From Carallia brachiata (lineage: Eukaryota; Streptophyta; Magnoliopsida; Malpighiales; Rhizophoraceae): 64,000 nucleotides of DNA. Below are positions 44,901-59,922 of this stretch, one piece after another (within the stretch, counting starts at the first letter, position 1; each line of letters starts with the position of its first letter). A model generated the notes under the pieces. The model was given only the letters and a program-made list of their open reading frames with translations, was not told the DNA's origin and ran no database searches. Location of the stretch: contig JADCRB010000018.1 in NCBI GenBank assembly GCA_021464245.1, positions 682,001 through 746,000 of the forward strand, written 5' to 3'. The translations under genes and the position numbers were made by a program.

Positions 44901-47834
44901 TAAGGCCGCCCGTCCTAGTAAATATGATGACATTGGCTTAGTCAAGTACATGACGTGAGTATATACTTGTTGAACTCGGAATGAACCAAATACAAATTCA
45001 TCCGATGCATTTTAATTTTCAGTTCTACTACTCGATCAAAGTAATTAGGCCGTCTATTTGATATCTAAATGTCCATCTTATTTCCTATGGTAAAATAAAA
45101 GGTGTACGTGTGTAATGTTAGCTTGTGAGGGTTTCCGAAGTAACCTTTCACTCGCTAATACTCTAACGTTCATCTCAAGGGTCTCTTAAGTATTTATTTT
45201 GAAACTACGGTGTGATATTTATAAATAAAGAAAAAATTATTTATCTTGTGTAGTTTATAATCCATTAAATTCTTAAAATAAATTCTTAGAAAAACTCAAA
45301 AGACTGTTAGCTCACGAGAAATGTCAAAAAACATTATTCGGTATAATTGAAACTTTTGACTACTCATTTTTAAATTACAGCTCTTCTTTCTGGACATGCC
45401 ATCGATCTTTTTTTTTTTTTTCAGCAACAACAGAAAAATCTATCGTAAATATGTCAATTATCGGATTTGTGAGTTGATACCGACTTTTAAATTGTTGACG
45501 TCCTCATTCAACATCTTTTATATTCAACATCTTTTATAAGAAAAACTCACAACTGGAGTACTATTAGACTTAAAACGAATCTCTCTTAACTCTAATTATG
45601 ATGTTAATAAATCGTGAACTCAACATTATACTTATACATAAAATCCCCAAGTTGCAGAGAGAGTCATTCGAACTTAAATCGATGTTAGAGCAGCACGTCA
45701 GAATACCACTAAATTACTATTTACAATGGTGACATGTCATCAATCTTCTCACACCAAATCCGCAATAAATAATGAGGATATAATAATTTAGAATCAACCT
45801 AACCGACTGGTCCCTATGTCGTCGAGGAGACTGGAAAAGAAGAATTGGCCCCCTCACTAAATCGCTTATTATATGATAGGATCGTCTGGTTGATTGAATG
45901 TTGGTACACTTGGTTGAAACTCGGAAAGTTCGGACTCCATTTGTCAACAACATGTAATTAGAAATGTCAACTCCGTTGATCTGTAAGATTTGATTCTTAA
46001 TGAAATTTTGCAAGAAGTATTGCATAACTTTTTGACCTATAAACAATTGCACGATTGATCTTTGAAAGAGACATAAATATTTGCAAGAAGCCTTTTTTTA
46101 TTTTAATTATTATAAAAACCATGATTATGCATCCGTATTTTCTTATCAACAGTAAATCCAACAAAAGTCAAAATTCTCCTGAACCAGTATATCATCCTGA
46201 GCACGATCTTGCTATCGTCGCGGGAAAAGATTCTTCTTATGCTCACAGTAGCTTTTTTCCCTTAATACATATAGGGTCACCATCAGAAAAAGGAAAATAT
46301 ATTTACAAAAAGAAAAGACTCCATACAGACAGAAATGAGAAAGAAAGAGTATGATCCACACAATCTTTTCTTTTTACGAATTACCCCTCCTTTTCGGAAA
46401 AATAATAATAATAATAATAATAACAATAATAATAAAACAAGAAGATGCAAGGCGCACTTTCAAGTTGATAAAACGCAACATAGGTTTACTTGGATGAGAA
46501 GGCAGGAAGTAATGTAATCGGTTTGATAGAACTTTAAAAGAAACCATACCTGAGTTGGGGTGCAGGTGGGCATGCAATCAGATGAGAGGTAGGGTCCACC
46601 TTTGAGGTTTAACCAATACCCAATTTTTGTTTCCATTTATTTTTAGCAGAAAAAAAAACACATGAACACAAAATTTAGACGTAAAATGCTAATACACATC
46701 TATTAGTTAAATTTTAATCATTGATTGAATGATAAATCTAATACAATTAACAGGTCAAATTTAAATAATAAATCTGTATTATTATCTCGTATTTAATTTT
46801 TATGTTTATACAGTGACACGTTACTTCAACTTGCCATACGAGCAATCGGACTGCGTGGACACAAAGCGAGTGCAACAGACATGGGTACAAACAAGTCCTT
46901 GCTCGCAGCGCCAAACCCTTGCTTCCATTTTGAAGGCCCAACAGCCAACACATTACTTGTGGGCATCAAGACCATTGAAGCGGGTTTTGGTAGTTTCCCA
47001 AACCACTAGCCCCACTGATGGATGATGACAAAAAGCATCAACATCACCATGCATTATGTAGGGAGAGATGCGTTCATGTGGGGATGCTAATGATTTCTAT
47101 TGCGTGGGCGGTGGTGAGCTTTACCCCACTACTGAGGTGATGATGAATCAGAATGAATGATGTGCTTTCAGAAGTGGCAATTGGTGGGTGAAGAAAAAAA
47201 TAAAGGCAACAAAGCTTGGCCCTGCAAGAGAGTGTGAACTTATTTTCCAAGTCTCTTGCAAAATTAGAGCAACAGCCAAGAGGGCTTTCACAGGCCTCGT
47301 CCAGTTAGATCAAAAGATGCATGTAATTAAACAGGAAAAGCAATCACATTGCCAAAGGCCTACACCCACCCCAAAAAGTTGACATCTCCATACAGATTCT
47401 GTTGAGATTGTTACCTCACCTTTTGCTTTTCTGCTTTTGGATTTGAGATTGCTTTGAACTCACTCATACCTTTCTTTTCATGATTTCTTCCCGTCGTCTG
47501 GTAGCTTTCATCTCCCCAAGAGCATCTCAATGCCAGCATTACAGTGTCCATTTGGCGTCTACATGTCAGTTGGGTAATAATAAATTGGAGACTTCTGTTC
47601 TACTAAAAACACATCCATCACAAACATTAGTTCCAGCGATGGAGAGGTTAGCACTTAAGTAAAACATGAATACGAGCACCAGAAATGTTTCCCTTCCTTT
47701 GGTCTTTGTATAAGCAAGATAAGTGTTGTTGCATTTTGACGACCAACTGTAAGACCAACACATTAAAAGAATGCGGCTGTTTATAAACAATTTCATTGGT
47801 AAAATGAAATGCATTCCTACGGCACAAACTGAGG
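41997..47834. other. Long intergenic region, no gene recognised
   Basis: From 41997 about 600 bases are the upstream region of the unknown-function gene, with GA and poly(A) runs. A frame at 43230-43535 reads HLVGTGDALEFPCIEEIHK without family match. About 44815-44955 reads YDLFVLHEKQGTSILLDQIL and DKAARPSKYDDIGLVKYMT before a stop, perhaps a fossil coding fragment, not identified. A degenerate AT minisatellite lies at 44030-44540 and an AAT-repeat at about 46401-46436. The last kilobase is the AMSH1 3' flank. I saw no tRNA, rRNA or intact transposase. Confidence 0.5.
44030..44540. repeat. Degenerate AT-rich minisatellite
   Basis: Repeated phrases of the form TTATCAAATTTTAAGTTTAT, AAATCTCAAGTGACTTAAG and TTTTGAGTATTTGAAGTT recur at irregular spacings of about 55-70 bp, drifting towards AAATTTTGAATTAATT-type sequence at the right. 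No open frame. It looks like an old tandem array that has decayed. Confidence 0.5.
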
Positions 47835-50800
47835 TCACCGCAGATCAATGACGTCAAATTTTAAATTGGGATTCATATACACATCTGTACAGGCTTTGTA
47901 AATGGGTCCACCATCTGGAGGCTGATTATGGGGATGAAATCCACGTTGTTGGCAGTTTCTTATAACTGAAATGCCTCCTGGGGTTGTCAGCCGAAAAATC
48001 CCATGTGTTCTGCCCATGCAAGAAAGGGCAAACTTGATCAAATTTGAAATGTATGCAAAAAATTGGTAATTCACAATGAGAAATTTACTTACTTTGAAGT
48101 ATCTTTTGGTGCCATGACAATTGCTACAGATTCTGGCAACATAATCTAACCAAAGAACAAGCAGTTTATGTGAAAAACAAAGCAAACAATCAAAGCATGA
48201 AAGCAAGCTAATTTGTCTAGGAACTCGTTTCTTCGGATTACACTCTGTGAAGCATAACTGACTAGTGTCAGTTTGTCCAGCAAGACTAAATGGGGAGAGG
48301 GCAGCAAATTGCTGGGACATGTTTTTTTAGTATAGATGTCAACTCCAGGTTCATGTTAGATATGCAACATAAAAGCCAACATGTAAAAGACCTAGTTAAC
48401 TTAAAAAGTGGGTCAAATTACATCATCTCAAAGTGGTGTATCAAGTTCATCTTTCTCTAATAATTATCCAAGTTGTATTGACTTATTAAATAATGTGTTT
48501 CCCTTGAAACATTATAACAGAAAAATTACAAGGCATTGAATTCTAATGCTCCCAGAATAATACAAAACTGGGAAGAAACAGAAACTTCATAATCAGTTCT
48601 TTCCTCAGGCATGCGAGGGATATGGTGCCATTCACATATTTGTACAGCAACAGCATTGCCAATATTTACTCCTAAATCAACCACTTCAACTAATATTACC
48701 AAGAACATTGGGTTTCATCACAACATGAATCCATTATGTGCATAAAGTTTCAAAATAGGAGGAAGAAACCTCACCTGATATGAGTAATGAGTGTGAAGAT
48801 CAATTGATGACATGAAACAAGACTGTGTAGGATGTGTCTGAATTCCGGACCACATGAGAAAAAGGACAGCATTAGGAAAAGCAGATGAAGGATAAAAAAA
48901 AATATATGAAATAGATATAAACATCAAAGATATTCCAACATTAGAGCATTAGAAACTGCATGCAATTTGCGGATACCATTAACTACACAGCTACAAGCCC
49001 TTGAGAGAAGTTCCCAGACCCTAGGATTCACTAGAAGACTTAGAAGTGCTAGATATTAGACTAAAGAAGAGCAATAGAATGATGATGACAATTGATAGAG
49101 AGCAAGTTTTTCTGTACTGCGGCAAGAGAGATATTGTCCACTTAAGTCTAAAGGGCCTCATGGGTTTTTCCTTAAAAAGCCCCACTGGGAGGAATTTTGT
49201 CCTCACCTTAAGGTCACAAACTTATCTCAATGCATTGGCATGGTGCAGATTTGCCAAAAATTTTACTCTATTAGGGCCTCAAATAAACAATGTAACATAT
49301 CAAAAAAAGAGACAATGACAATCAAGCACAAAATCATTTTCATTGGAAAATGCAAAATGAACACAATTTTACAGTAGTTTCCCCTCTTAAATTGATCAGT
49401 GTTTAGGACCGGTAAATTTTTAGTGTCTGTTTGATAACAGCTTTCTTGATCTGCCAAGAATACTTTTAGCAGATCACAGTTCATAATGACTGTTCAGATT
49501 GTGCTAACAATTAAAAATATCAAAGACCTGCAAGTGCTCCAGCCTACCACCATATCCCTTAATCCCTTTACCTCTATATAATCCTTATGCAATGATGCTG
49601 TAACAATTCCTGATAACCTGATTGTAAGGGAATTCAAGCACTATTTACAGCAGATAAAGCTTAAACCAGCCAAGGAAAACTGAAGCTACAAGTGAATGAA
49701 TGATAGATACACTAGCAATACCAAAACAATGAAATTTGTTGATGGTGGTAATTACATGAGTTACAAAGATCAAGACAGTGTCCTGACAAACTAGACAATG
49801 TCAACAATAAAAGGGGGGGTGTGAGAGAGAGAAAGAGAGTACTTACATGAATCCACCCAAGGGCGAAAAGAGATCTCTTATCCTGCACTTCAAATATCTC
49901 CTCTTCATTTGTTGCCTGACACTGATGAGAAAGCACAAGGTTTGGTCAAACATGCGCACCCAAATACACAGAACTCAGAGACGGTAAAGCAAAAATGACA
50001 CGAATAGCTCTACTCAAAGCATAATGAAAGCTTCCATACCGAATCTGATGTCGATTCCTGCTTTGGGATAATGAGAGTAGTGACATAGAACTTTCTATTT
50101 TTCTACAGAGAGAAAAAGTGGAATAATCAGTGTTATAAACATTATGCTCAGCACCACAACAGTAATCTTTAGGCTGTCAGAACTTACGAGTGAACCAGCA
50201 AGGACACCACAAGTTTCCAAATTCTTGTCGGTATTTGATTTGGCAAGCTTCATGAAATTCTCCATCATTGTGGTTGACTGAAAATAGGAGACACTGTTAG
50301 CAGAACAGGGATAAGCATCCTTTTGCATAATGCAACAACGCTAACGTTTCAAGGGAAATGTTCAAATTCATTGGAAAATTGGAAGTGGAGAAAAACTGGA
50401 AGCCACAACATCCATGACCAGAAAAGGTGAAAAATTAAAATCAGAACAAGAAAAAAATAATTACAGTATTTAAACTTTGCATCCTTGCAGAGATTTCTCT
50501 AAATCACAAAGATGTTAAACACAGTGAAGTCGAAAGTTGTTGAGAAACTTACAATGTGCAACTGCAAGGGAGATTCTGAGCGAACAAAATCGTCGGGCGA
50601 GGAAATGGTCACTTCATGTGCTACCTCAGTTAGTTCGGAAGAACTTGCGGGGAGCAAATCTTGTACTTCAGCAAGCACAGCTGGAGGAGAAGGTTGCCTG
50701 GTAAGATCTGTGTAAGCATGGGTTTCTATTGTTTCAAAGGATATCATAGCAGCAGGTTCCTCAGCACAGTTTGTCTGACTATCATCATTCGGAGAAATTG

Positions 50801-53800
50801 ATTCTAGGCTTGATCTTTCAGGTTCTGTATCACTACATTCTGACTTTACAATATGCACATCTCCTGTGGAGGGCAGGCCACCACTTTCTGCACTGGCAGC
50901 TTCTTTTCTCACCATAAATCCATTTTCCCCAGACTGCTGTAGGCTGATTCACATAAAGGTCATACAATGATATGAATCCAAGACCACAATGGCAAAAAGG
51001 AAATATAATAATTTCTAAGTGCACAGAGCTTCTTACAAAGACCTAACTATAAGCACTTGAAGCATCTATCCAGTCAAGCGATGCATCAAGAGATAAGTCC
51101 ATCTCAGAACTATCCAGAAGGACATATAATATATACTTCCAAGGTCTACATTAGATTCTAACCTTGGGATTTCAACGGGAGTCAAGTCTATGGTGCTTGG
51201 ATATTGAACCTACATTTACAAGATGTACACGTGAGATAAGTCAACATGAGTTGGAAATAAATGACTAAAAGAAAGATAGAAACAGATAACTTCATACCCC
51301 TTTATCAATCCTAGGTGGCTGCCAGTGCCCATAAAGCCCATTTGGACCCAAGATAGAATGTCTAGAGAGAGTCTCCTCCTTTGGGCGCGGGAAGTTTAAA
51401 GATCTACAAGACACAAGTAAACAAGTAAAGATAATTTAGGACAGCCCGGCTGAAAACCAATTCACATCCTCACTTCATTGCATTAAATTCATAAAATTAT
51501 CTGACACATTGAAAAGCACCACAAACAAATGGAAAAAAGAAAAATAAAAACATTCGTCTCTAAATTTATAAGCTTAATCCATGATGTTTAACTAAACCTT
51601 TTTTTCGGTCTCAATTAACATTTTCATGCTCATAAAATTCCATAACTAGAGTTCCTGCCAAGATCAGCCATAGTGGACAAATGTGACCAACCAAGCCTAG
51701 CTGGTGTGTTGAAAGTAATTTTCGGTTGAGCCCACTAGAGATCTTTAATGCACCTAAGCTTAGATTGGGCATTACAATATCCTCCAGAAAGTAGATGAAA
51801 GCAAAACAAGTAGTGTTTCATTAAAGGGCAATGTATATCTCATAAAACAACACCCGTAAATAGATGGAAAAACAGATAGCAAAAAACAGCACAATCGACA
51901 TATAGGAGCATGTATAAATAAAGCAAACCTGAAGTGGGGATTCCTACCCCACAAATCAAGGAGTGAAGTGAGAGTTCAACATTAGTAACACTAGGAAAGA
52001 GCTTAGAGAGGTTCCAATGCATGTGTCTTAAAGGGAAAAGCCTAATGCTCTTCAAACTACTGGGAAATTGAAAAAGCAAAAGCTAGACATAGAGTTCACA
52101 CACCGGAGTTAAAAAATAATAGTAAACTTCCAAGTGTAAATAATGCCTTGAATCAGAAAAGAAAATGCAAGGGCCTTTTTTTCCCCTCGCGCGGGGGGGG
52201 GGGGGGGGGGGTTGGGTTTGCTATGGGGGACGTAGGAGAAGTATATAAATGATATGCTAGCAGTATCCATCAAATACAACCAGCTGATTTATTCAAGTAC
52301 TTACATTCTGCGGAACTGTTCCTCCAGAGGCCTAGCATGGAAAACTTGCTGAGGTCGTGAACCTTGATACATAAGTTGTTGTGCAGCTGGTCTCACTGCC
52401 TGTTAGACATAAAAAATAATAACATGAACTAGCAATTAGCGATAAAAGTCAATAAAAGTATGTCACACTCACCAACTTTACCTCAGTCATATCATAGCTA
52501 AAAGATGATTTCTTTTTAATGGGAGGCCACTCTATTGAACCATTTGGATGGTTATAACCCGATCCATTAATCTGATGTGTATGTTTTCTATTTAACTCAT
52601 TGATCTTACGTTGCACGGCTGGTTTCAACTCCTCTAGCTCACTCAATGCACTCAATAACTTCTGCAACAAGAATCTACTATCAATAGAAGCCAAATTTTG
52701 AATCAATTAAGCCCGTAAAGAAAAGAAATGGAGGTGACTTTACCTTTTTCAAATACATGTTTTTGCTTTTTGAGGATCCTTTATAATCTCGATGGAATGG
52801 TATTGTTTCTGACACCAAACTGAAGCAAAAGAAGTAAAATAGTCTCAATGATGTGCTTTGGCATAAAATTAGGGGACAAAAATAGCAAGCAGAGATTCTT
52901 ATAGAACTTTTTATCATATTACATCATTTTTTTCATGCATTAATTTTCCATACTGAAACCATTCATCATCAATTTGCTGGCAAATGTGCCTTGGTTAACC
53001 CCACTAAGTTACAAGGAAAAGAACAAGATCAACAGCTTTTAAGCTTACCTTGAAAACCTTAAAAGCATAACATAGAGATCTATGACATTATTCTCTTCTC
53101 GAAATATGTCAGCCTGAACCACCAAAGAAGTATCAGCAATCAAAATTATTATTTTCATAGAACAAAAGAGCACTTTGCAAAGAAGCAAAAGGGATAAAGG
53201 CACCAAGTATTCATGGTCCATTGAACTCTGCCACATTTGCAATAAGAGATATGTCTCAGTACATATCATTTTCCCATGCAAAACAGCAATATCAATTGTA
53301 TAACTTTCATACCAAAGATGCAAAGAGATTAAAGGCAAAACATATATCATTTTGCACCAGAAAGGAATTGCTTTCTTAATAACACCTTGTAAGAGATATT
53401 TGCCTTGTTTTTTTTCTTTTTTGAAAGAGAACACTAAAAGCTATATCAAGTACATAACTCATGCAACAAAAGATACAAGAGACAAGCATTGCAATAAAAA
53501 AGGAAAAATCTGTCAATAAATAGATGCATCGAAGATTAAAATGCTAAGAAAACCCATGAAAAAAGTGCAAAAATTCAAAATTTTATTGCTGTGAATCAAA
53601 AAATTAGACAATAGTCTTCAAGACTTATGTATGCATAACCATAAAATTACAATGAAACTGAAAACTATTGGCTTTCACTCGTTCATCGATTGGCAGCACC
53701 ATATCTCACATATCATACTCATGTGTTCGTAAGTTATTACTCCGAATCTGTCCGTGTCTCTCAAAGTTACACACTATGCTGCAATTGTGAAAAACACAAG

Positions 53801-54363
53801 ATAACCACATGCATTGCTTAAAAAATGAACCAACCACAGGCATGCCCTCCACTACCAATTCGCCACCGACCTAATCGAAACAGTTCTAGCCTCTTAGCAC
53901 AACAAGTGCAAAACTAATTACTTCAGCAAGCATTGGATATCAAGTAAAATAACTGAAAAAACATCCCACTGTTAATCACCAGAGCACACGTTATCATCTC
54001 TAGATATTTTTATGAGCAGTTCCGATTACACTTGGAAGTAAAAGATGTGCCAAAATAATCAACCAGAACAGCAATTTCAAATCTTACTTTACTATACAAT
54101 CAGAGAAAATTCCAAGAACTACCAACTTCAATACGCGCAAACCCTAAGCCTAACATTGAGAACTTTTAATTACCAAGTATAATTAAAAAAAATAATAAAA
54201 AAAATAATTAAGTAATCAATTAGAGTAAAACCTGTTTGAGGATATTATCGGCGATCCGAAAATAGTACCGGAGAGAAATCTGATTATCGACATCGAGTCT
54301 TTGAGCACTCGCGGCGATGTTGATTCCATCGGAGGGAGAAGGAGAAGAATAAGACTTCCTCAT
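47835..54363 (-). CDS. AMSH1: AMSH1-type JAMM deubiquitinase, 14 exons, intact
   Basis: Zinc metalloprotease that removes K63-type ubiquitin chains from cargo at ESCRT-III-bearing endosomes; Arabidopsis AMSH1 acts in autophagy and vacuolar degradation. Exons (5' to 3'): 54363-54232, 53113-53049, 52819-52744, 52661-52482, 52399-52305, 51403-51298, 51209-51163, 50943-50553, 50277-50188, 50102-50040, 49921-49847, 48837-48775, 48145-48093 and 48009-47835. They total 1611 nt (536 residues), with all phases consistent and no frameshift. Residues about 20-110 are the N-terminal MIT-like/dimer domain (RLDVDNQISLRYYFRIADNI). A low-complexity middle carries RQPSPPAVLAEVQDL. The MPN+ domain is at about 365-536, with E385 in NLETCGVLAG and the JAMM zinc site H440-T-H442 ... 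S450-x-x-D453 (GWIHTHPTQSCFMSSIDLH). It ends LKFDVIDLR. Wording is much closer to Arabidopsis AMSH1 than AMSH3. Confidence 0.96.
52193..52211 (+). repeat. 19-base G homopolymer in AMSH1 intron 5
   Basis: Uninterrupted run of 19 G after CTCGCGC, in the intron between the fifth and sixth AMSH1 exons; on the transcript it is a C run. Long G/C runs are rare in plant DNA. Its true length is uncertain given the homopolymer errors inferred elsewhere in this window. Confidence 0.85.
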
Positions 54364-56058
54364 TCTCTAATTTACTTGCTATTTTCCTTTCGTTTCTGTT
54401 TTATTTTCTCGGCAGCCAAACAGAAATTTTCCCTCCTCTCGGATCCGCGGGTACGCGTAGGAGAAAAGATTCTGGAGGGGAAGGCCGTCGATGGCTGCTT
54501 AGGCAGTAAAAGCAAGAGAGAGATGAGAAGTACGAAACAAAAAGGTCGTCTGGTTCTGTCGCGCGGGGCAAATTTGTCAACACATATGCAACCTTTTTGG
54601 GGCTGCCGGTTCACGAGGTTCCGGTCCAACCGGCATGGGTTTTTGAATCTGACCGAACTGACCTGTCCTATTAACGTTCCGTTCAGTGTAAATTTTGGCA
54701 TGGAGCGCAATTTCGGGCCGATAAAATGGATAGGAGGATGATTATAAATGAATTGATACGTAGATTTTATACGTTAAAAAATAATATTTGTCTTGAAATT
54801 TTTAGAACACAGAAATATTGTTTAAGAAAATAACAATTTTATAATCTGGAAACTCCAGTCTCTGACTTGCTCTAACGCTTTCTATGAAAAAACCTCTGTC
54901 CACCGAGTCTTTTCTGGTTCTGATATTGACCTTTGGATTATTTGGTTTATTGTAAAGAAAAAAGTGTTAGTGTCCGGTAAATTGTATCTTGAATTTTATC
55001 TTAATTAAAATTAAAATTAATTTTTTAAAATAAAAATTAATATTTTTAAAATATTTATTATTTTTATACTTTAAAAATATTAATTTTTATTTTAAAAATA
55101 ACAGTTACAGTCTCTTTTAAGATAAAAATCAAGACAATTTATTCAAGATATGTAAATGTGTCCTATTGTAAAATAATTTTAAGAAGGTAAAAGTTACCTA
55201 GGAATACAATAATAATAATAAAATTAGTATATATAAATTTAAATGGTTAAAGTATGAAAATTTACGTATCATAAATACTATGTGACTATATAGTCATATT
55301 TTTTTTTAAGAAATTAAATTTCAGCATATTCTCGTTTAAGAAAAAGTCAATTTCATTTTGTTTGATTAAGACTCGTTGGCTTGGTGGGGGCAAATTGACA
55401 AACAAATGACCCGACTTGAAGAGTCAAAAGCCACCTAAAACCAAAAGAGAGAACTTATGGTGACCATACTTAAAAATCAAACGCGGATCGTATTTGAATT
55501 TATAAATAATTGACACTAAACGTAGAAAATATTATGGTTGAAAAAATTATGGTATTGAGCGCAGCTTCGTGGGCAAATAAAATGAATCGGAGAAAAATTA
55601 GAAATGAGTTAAAATATAGAACTCACACTTTAAAAAATAATATTTTTCACATTTTAAACTTTTTGAAACGTAAAATACTTGATATTTATAAAAATAATAA
55701 TTTTTTAATTTGTAAACTCTAGTCTCTAACTCATTCTAACATTTTTACGAAGAAAATTTCTGTCTACCAGTCCTTTCTCTTCTGGTTCTGATATTTGACC
55801 AATGGGAATATTTGGGGAGGAAATCTAATTTCAGCATATTCACATTTAAGAAAAAGTAAACACTAAGACAAAGTTTTGATAAATAAATTTTTATCAAGAC
55901 GAACTGTTAAAAAATCACTAATTTTAATTTGATGGGTATAATTATGTAATGATGATAATCAATTTTAATTTAATGATGATAATCATAAAAACATAATGTT
56001 AAAAATAAATTAAAATAATTATTAAAATGATAATTATGAATACAAATAGGTTCATAAT

Positions 56059-56077
56059 ACACACACACACACACACA
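56059..56077. repeat. CA microsatellite
   Basis: About nine uninterrupted CA dinucleotides inside the AMSH1/kinase intergenic duplication. Confidence 0.85.
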
Positions 56078-56527
56078 AATAAAACAATTTTTAGGTAAAA
56101 TTATAAAACTATTAAATATAAGATGTAACTAAATAAGTGCATTCAAAATTGAAAAAAAAAAAAAGTATATTTCGGATTATAACATACAGACGTTTTAGTT
56201 TTTTTAGTACCACCCCTTAACAATAATCATTGGGACACGTTATCGCTACAAGAACATAACAAAATGTTATTTTTACTTTCAATTATATTTTTTTGCAATG
56301 ATAAAAATATATAATTAGTCTACACTTTGTTTTTTTTTTTCTTTCTCAGTCTTTGATGTATCTCAATATAAATGTTGCTAACTTTGTCAAATGTATCCCC
56401 GCGTTTCCTTTGTGCATTTATGCTTTGTAGGGCCGTTGATTAAAGGTGGGGGCAAATTGACAAACAAATGACCCAAGTTAGAAGAGTCAAAAAGTCAAAT
56501 AAATGCCACCTAAAACTAAAGAAAACA

Positions 56528-56768
56528 ACGAGTTGTTTGGATAGTGAGTAAAGAGGATCAAAAAATATAACGAAAAGAAATATTATAATTATTATATTAT
56601 TTTTTATTATTTTTTTTCTTATTTATTCCTTATATATCCAAATAATATGTTTTTTATAATTTTTTTTTGTTATCATTTTCTTTTTTATATATTTCTAACC
56701 AATCCAACTAAAATTTTTTTCTTACAATTTTTTTCTCACCAATTGCGCACAATCCAAACACACTGTAT
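56528..56768. mobile_element. Small AT-rich MITE
   Basis: The left end TTGTTTGGATAGTGAGTAAA and the reverse complement of the right end GTGTTTGGATTGTGCGCAAT form imperfect inverted repeats about 240 bp apart, with a TATTATAATTATTATATTA-type interior. Target duplication not resolved. Confidence 0.45.
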
Positions 56769-56782
56769 CTGCCAATCCTTAA

Positions 56783-57184
56783 TGCTCTGTTTGTTTCGTG
56801 TCGTTAGAAAAGAAAATGAAAGAAAACATGCTTACCGAGACAATTTCCAGCGTTTGGTTCGTAAAAAGAAAACCATAAGAAATGTCCCACCAAAAAAAAT
56901 CCGTACATTATTTTGCCAGAAAAAGTACAACAAAAACCAAATTAAAAAAAAATAAAATGACATGTATTGAAAATTACCAAACTAATCCAAACATATCTCT
57001 TTTATAACATCGGTTTATAAGGGTATTTTTATAATTTTATTCATACACTTTCTTTCTTGCATTTTTTTTATACAATTCAAATACAAAATTTTACTTTCTT
57101 ATCATTTTCTCATAACTTTCTTTTCAATTCATTTTTTTCTTATCATTTGCTTTCACACCGCTTTCTATCAAACCAAACAAAGCA
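56783..57184. mobile_element. Tourist-like MITE, TAA-flanked
   Basis: A 402-bp element with the left end TGCTCTGTTTGTTTCGTGTC and the reverse-complemented right end TGCTTTGTTTGGTTTGATAG, flanked by TAA at 56780-56782 and 57185-57187. Of the PIF/Harbinger-derived type by target site. It separates two blocks of the tandem duplication, so it inserted after that event. Confidence 0.65.
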
Positions 57185-57437
57185 TAAAACGCGGATCTCA
57201 TTTTGGATTTATAGATAAATAAATAATTGACAGCTGCCTGCCTCACCTAAAGATGATTTTTTTTTGGATTTATAAATAAATAAATAATTGACACTACTGT
57301 TTTTTTTTTTTCTGTGTTTATACTGTTTTGTTTTTTTTTTTTAAACGCAGCGGTCTTAAAATCGAAAATTGGAACCTCGTCCGTCTGTCTGGGTCTTTGC
57401 TCTAAAACCTTTGCTGGCTCCACTTGTAGCCTCTCTT

Positions 57438-59922
<2,485 letters not shown>

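Larger units (their letters stand above)
54715..57300 (+). repeat. Tandem duplication upstream of the kinase gene
   Basis: Three blocks recur in order. Block one, about 54715-54955 and 55555-55815, shares TTAAAAAATAATATTT and TCTTCTGGTTCTGATATT-like sequence. Block two, about 55375-55450 and 56435-56520, shares GTGGGGGCAAATTGACAAAC and AAATGACCC. Block three, about 55480-55515, 57180-57235 and 57255-57300, shares GGATTTATARATAAATAAAT-type sequence. The second unit is longer because two small elements inserted between blocks two and three. Confidence 0.65.
54364..57437. promoter_or_regulatory. Divergent intergenic region AMSH1 / receptor-like kinase
   Basis: Both flanking genes are transcribed away from this 3-kb space, so it holds both promoters. 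The first 350 bases are moderately GC-rich (AMSH1 proximal promoter). From about 54715 the DNA is a decayed tandem duplication with three shared blocks, plus a (CA)n run near 56060 and two small inverted-repeat elements, listed separately. No coding gene was seen; short frames at 55510-55722 and 56647-56955 are AT-driven. Confidence 0.6.

Noticed and set aside
55380..56520. LTR pair of a solo retrotransposon
   Set aside because: The repeated GTGGGGGCAAATTGACAAAC blocks lack TG...CA ends, primer-binding site and target duplication; tandem duplication explains them better.
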